A stretch of 64,000 nt of DNA, taken from Corticium candelabrum (Eukaryota; Porifera; Homoscleromorpha; Homosclerophorida; Plakinidae). Both the position numbers and the translations under genes were made by a program. The stretch covers positions 5,175,354 through 5,239,353 of the forward strand of contig NC_085092.1 in assembly GCF_963422355.1 (NCBI RefSeq). Reading direction: 5' to 3'. Shown piece by piece: positions 60,101 to 64,000 of this stretch (the first letter of the stretch is position 1; each line of letters opens with the position of its first letter). The notes under the pieces were generated by a model, which saw only the letters and a program-made list of their open reading frames with translations, did no database searches and was not told the DNA's origin.

Positions 60101-60462
60101 TACGCTGACGACCCTGGGGATAGGTGGCCGTCTAACGAGAAAAGAAGGAAAAGATCAACGTCAACACCATCGACCCCAAACAGACCACCAGAGATGGTTC
60201 CTCCTCTGACACACTCTTGGGAATCAGCGAAGGAGACTACGGAGACACCGAGTACCAGCAGACGGACGTCGAGTGACACCAACATTCTTGCCGCAACACC
60301 TCACGGACCGCCGACACCGAACACTGACTGCAGACCTTTAACGAAGTCAACAAAGGAACAGGCAGAGGTTCCTCGAAAACGCCGTCTACCATTCTGGGCA
60401 AAAGACTATGACCTAAATTGTATAAGTAAACTCGAGACGAGTTACTACTTAGAGGGAGGCAG
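57131..60462 (+). pseudogene. Ty3-A copy 2: RT, RNase H and integrase, uninterrupted but frame-damaged
   Basis: A second Ty3 pol, different from Ty3-C. RT enters near 57470 (AWAAQVVLVSKRNG, RFCIDYR then a TGA then LNAVTQKD) and continues 57590-58144 with YLSTWDLVSGYWQ (motif A), MPFGLCNGLATFQR (motif B) and LIYLDDIVVFSHT (motif C). RNase H is in 58281-58879 (HSVTRKELLALAYF, HSNADALF). Integrase is from 58915: HDAPTAGHLGQRKTL then CCIQC, with core fragments to 59640. The C-terminal tail runs 59795-60475. At least five frame breaks. Gag and protease are absent: the copy starts at the Ty3-C LTR edge. Confidence 0.85.
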
Positions 60463-60830
60463 TGTAGCAAAATGATAATGTACTAATTAGTTAGTAATGT
60501 AGAGATACGCGTGCGTAGCGAGTAGAGTTGTTAGAGTGTTCAGACAACCTCGTGGTTGTACCATACATATATACTGTATTATACCGTTACATTTGTGTAG
60601 ATATTTTTTGTGTGCTTGTCTGTTTGTTTGTCTATCAGTCTGTCAGGCAGTCTGCCTGCATGTTCATGTGTCAGTTTCAAATTTTTGTAAAACATTTTCA
60701 CAACTTTTGAGTTCATAATTGATGCCCATCAATCAGAGACCTTAATTTGTGAACGTTGCACAAGATCCCAAAGATCAATTATTACTCGGGTAATCTGCAC
60801 ATTGTACGTAACTTCATACTTTCAATTCGA
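60463..60830 (+). mobile_element. Probable 3' LTR of Ty3-A copy 2 (right end unresolved)
   Basis: TGTAGCAAAATGATAATG follows AGAGGGAGGCAG. The counterpart is 6701-7050. It runs into the thiolase intron. Confidence 0.5.
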
Positions 60831-60847
60831 CTGCGTATGTCCAACAG

Positions 60848-61459
60848 CCCGCGGCATATGCCACTCCCAAGCTGCTCGACAAGAAAACGCTGACACTGAA
60901 CGACATCGACGTGCTCGAATATCACGAAGCATTTCCAGTGAGCACTCACACATGTACACATATCTCTCACATGTGTCACACACTCACACTTTCACACAAC
61001 ATATTTGTTTAGGGCCAGCTCTCAGATAACATAAAGGCCATGGACTCCGACTGGTTTTGTCAGACTCACATGTCTAGAAATAAGGTTGATATCAACTAAT
61101 TTATTTTATATGAAATTACTATAATTAATGTTTATTTAAATTAATTAATATATTTTGTAATTATTTTATATTATTAATTTGTTGTCTTTATTGGGGTTTA
61201 GCTTGGGTTGTTGCCTGTTGAAAAGATGAATCTCTGGGGCGGGTCTCTGTCTATTGGACATCCGTTCGGAGCCACCGGCGTTCGTCTGGTGACAACAGCA
61301 GCTCATCGACTACGAAAAGAAGACGGCAAGTTAGCACTCGTCGCTGCTTGTGCTGCCGGAGGACACGTAAGCATCTAAGAGATTTCACAGAGAGTCACGA
61401 CTTCATTTTGTATGATGACTTACTTGCAGGGACACGCCATGTTGGTTGAACGTTATTGA
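60848..61459 (+). CDS. HADHB: HADHB-like thiolase, last four exons, intact copy
   Basis: Exons 60848-60937 ([13 protein letters not shown]...YHEAFP), 61013-61084 ([20 protein letters not shown]), 61202-61366 ([20 protein letters not shown]...CAAGGH) and 61430-61459 ([12 protein letters not shown]). All acceptors (AG) and donors (GTGAGC, GTTGAT, GTAAGC) are present and the phases agree. The catalytic His loop GHPFGATG and the C-terminal Cys motif of thiolases are kept. One oddity is Pro for Ala in HEAFP. Upstream exons are not within the window's 57-60 kb part; Ty3-A occupies the upstream intron. So it is either the end of a real gene whose other exons lie far upstream beyond the transposons, or a spared pseudogene. 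Confidence 0.8.
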
Positions 61460-61841
61460 TGATGAACTTTAGAGTCTAACTTTTTGTGCACTTTATGTTT
61501 GATATTGTTTTTAAGTATGTTTGGTTTGTGCTATATTACGGATGTTTGTCTCACTGGTGGCCTCTGTTGATTGTAAATTCTGGTTGTAAACATATTCGAA
61601 TCAGTGATTTACACAGACACATGCAGTCATATCATATACACACCATTCAAACAATCAATTGTATTTCATCAAAAAATGCAACAGAAACATTTACAACATT
61701 TTCTTTTAATAAATATAAATGTCCAATATACCATAGTGATATCAACAATACTACTGCAGTAGTGTTCACTTCCATCATTGCCTCCTGTTGCTACTCGCCT
61801 ACCTTTTTCTCTCTAGATAATGACAGAAAAGTTTGTCAAAG

Positions 61842-64000
61842 TCAAGCCACTCGTTCACGTTCACATAAAATCTCACCTTTCTTCAAATCGTCTTCGACTT
61901 GTTTGCCAATTGGTGTGGGTATGCAATAACATGCCCTCAACAAGTCCTCTGCTGTTTTCACTTTTCCATCTTTCACCCTTTTTGCCTCGATGACAGCTAA
62001 TAACTTGCCAGTGGAAGTAGGTATTACATGAGTTTTATCTATGATCTCATTGCCATTTAGTCCCAAATTGAGTCCAATCTCGTACCACTGGTTACAGCCG
62101 TATTTAACAACAGCATCTCTCACTGTATCAAAATCAAGCGAGTGTCCTGTACACAAACACATTACATTAATTGTATAACCACACATCGAGTCAACATCAT
62201 ATAAGTAAGAGATATTTGTATACACAATTACTTCTTAGCTAAACAAACAATGACACAAACGAGATCTCACACAACAGCAAAACTACTCACTTGTCTGTGG
62301 CTCGTCTTGTTGTCTTGCATCACGTCCAATTGCACCATCTGTAACATCACATCAGCAATATAATAATCAATGATCACAAATATTCACACTTACGTGTACC
62401 AGAGACTTTCCCTGCGTCATTAAACCATAGATCCAAGGTAGGAAACTGCTTTCGTGGCACACGCTCATTCTTCCGGTTTACCAAACTTCTTCGCTGTGGA
62501 TATTCATCAATGCACACCAGACAATCGTCATCTATTAAATCAGCTACTTCGGCTTCGGTTGGTGGAGGCTTAACACAAACAGTAAATTTGATGCCATCCA
62601 ATCCTCTTTTCTTGACCTCATTTAGTTGACGAATAAGAAACTGACGAGTAATGCTACATTGTTGTTTCAGCTCAGTCATACAAACTTCATCATCTGGAAA
62701 GTAGACAGTAGCAATAATGTAACGCAGTTTATGATAAACCAGTTCCAGATCGAGCTCAAGATCATCATTCACATGGAAGACAGCATATCTTCTTTTCAGC
62801 ACGGGACAAGGATGGGCATATTCACTGGCACAACGAGACACCAGGCGAAAGTAGATCACCTCGGGAGTCGCATCAAATCCCTCGGGACGAAAGATGAGAG
62901 ATGGAGGAAACCGAGTAGAACCGACATTCTGTTGCCATACCATCTGCCTCTCATATATTTGTGCCAACAAGCAGGGAATGAAAAATGACTGCCCAACTGC
63001 CAAGACAGACTTCGGCATCTCGGGTGACGTATTCATGAGACAGATGATGTCGAATAGGTGCATCACTTGAAGGATGGCCACAAACTGATTCTCGTTGACT
63101 CCTTCGTTCTCTAGCAAATACTGAGCCAAACGCCAAGACATCAATCCTTCGTTCTCCACTTTGTTGATATCCTCCCACAAATATGGAGGAATGTTTTTCT
63201 TATCAAAGATGGTCACAAACACAGTGAGGACATTGACCAGCCACTGTAGATCAGTGAAAACCTTTCTTTCTAACTCACTTACATTTGAATAGAATGCAAT
63301 CGTGCTCAAACTTGACAAATATTTCAGTGCCGATCGACATTCTCCAACTGTTACAATATCACAGAATTTTCGAGCCAACTCGCACACTTCATCGATGTCG
63401 AGTATTTTACCTTCGTTGCCTGCCAGTTGAGACACTCTGCCCAACAATTTATCCAGAACTGCCCACGGCAAAGGAATAGCCTGTCGTTGACTCCACAGTG
63501 ACCGTACCATTGCTACAAATATCTCCTTCACCTTCATCACCACCGGATCACGATTCTTGGTGCCCGATCGTGTGTTGTCAACACGAAAAGTCAGTTTATT
63601 CGGATTTTTCTCTGCCAACACCATGTGCTCACCAAACTTGTTCTTCTGCACCACATCTTGCAGTATTTCTTCTTGTTCCTCTAAAAATTTTGGATCCATG
63701 TTCTTTGTTTCGTCTTCTCGAGTGGACACTGCAAATGTGACTGGTGCTCGCTTGACATAGTCCTGACCGAGAAAAGGACCCTCACTCACTGATGGATGAG
63801 CCATCTTGATGCAATTCATGTGGTAAGCCAACAGCTCACGTCTCGTCTTAGGACCAAACCGTTCCATCACCAACTGTTCGCTTCCTTGTTTTGGTCGAAA
63901 CAAACATTGAGGTATGGGATCTGCAAGACTCTTTGTTCCGTCCATCACTATCATGTAAGCGGTTGCACTGTAGTCACTGCTGTCTGCCATCAGTGCTGCG
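61842..64000 (-). CDS. Roc-COR-death domain GTPase, right copy (cut by window end)
   Basis: Minus-strand exons: large exon from beyond 64000 to 62394, 62338-62291 (48 nt), and 62146-61842, at the same places as the left copy. The protein is nearly identical through COR. Differences cluster in the small region before the death domain and in the death domain itself (RDAVVKYGCNQWYEIGLNLG here against RRAVVKHGCNYWYEIGMELE). The first donor has moved by 6-7 bp: an extra GTGTAC lets the exon run to 62394 and adds two codons (GT). The Roc P-loop part lies outside the window. The frame is open throughout, so it may be expressed. Confidence 0.88.

Overview
The window is nuclear DNA of a repeat-rich animal. 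Host genes have many short exons separated by AT-rich introns with GT..AG borders. There are long (CA)n, (GT)n, (TGTC)n and (ATT)n tracts, and pieces of at least eight transposable-element families. The recognisable host genes are a Roc-COR-death-domain GTPase, a beta subunit of mitochondrial trifunctional enzyme (HADHB-like thiolase) and an ankyrin-repeat protein. Roc-COR-death expansions together with DIRS, Ty3, R2/R4-type and hAT elements fit a marine invertebrate such as a sponge or cnidarian. The species cannot be read from the sequence.

The two ends of the window are copies of one another. The left end (1-11200) and right end (57131-64000) both carry, in the same order, the 3' part of a Ty3 element (Ty3-A), the last four exons of a thiolase gene (+), and a Roc-COR-death gene (-) that converges on the thiolase. 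A third remnant, only the upstream flank of the Roc-COR gene, lies at 44077-44395. In the left copy, Ty3-A was later broken by a solo LTR (758-1235, perfect 5-bp target duplication) and by a block of non-LTR elements and a tRNA-like repeat (about 1520-6310). The left thiolase exons have decayed; the right ones are still open and spliceable.

Region by region: 12264-14047 is a broken copy of an uncharacterised multicopy invertebrate gene family. 14050-18890 is gene-poor, with microsatellites, a MITE-like element and small repeats. 18895-35054 is an ankyrin-repeat gene (-) of nine visible phase-0 exons; an internal block holding two exons is duplicated, and the second block was later enlarged by a pogo-like element (26403-27126) and a DIRS tyrosine-recombinase retrotransposon (27272-31458). 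Upstream of its first exon are diverged modules, each with a perfect TGACGTCA palindrome (35411-35929). 37236-37675 holds two terminal exons of an unrecognised gene, next to an almost intact hAT transposon (37800-40600) whose transposase has one TGA stop. 41024-43720 holds a 300-bp tandem repeat and a second, degraded tyrosine-recombinase element. 44700-47500 is simple repeats plus one possible terminal exon. 47896-57130 holds two adjoining Ty3 elements: Ty3-B on the minus strand, and Ty3-C on the plus strand with its gag segment inverted.

Most of the sequence is mobile-element debris. The window is most useful as a record of nested insertions and local duplication that have shaped a Roc-COR GTPase cluster and an ankyrin gene. 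I see no prokaryotic genes, CRISPR array or operon. Nothing here can be claimed as a wholly new system from sequence alone.
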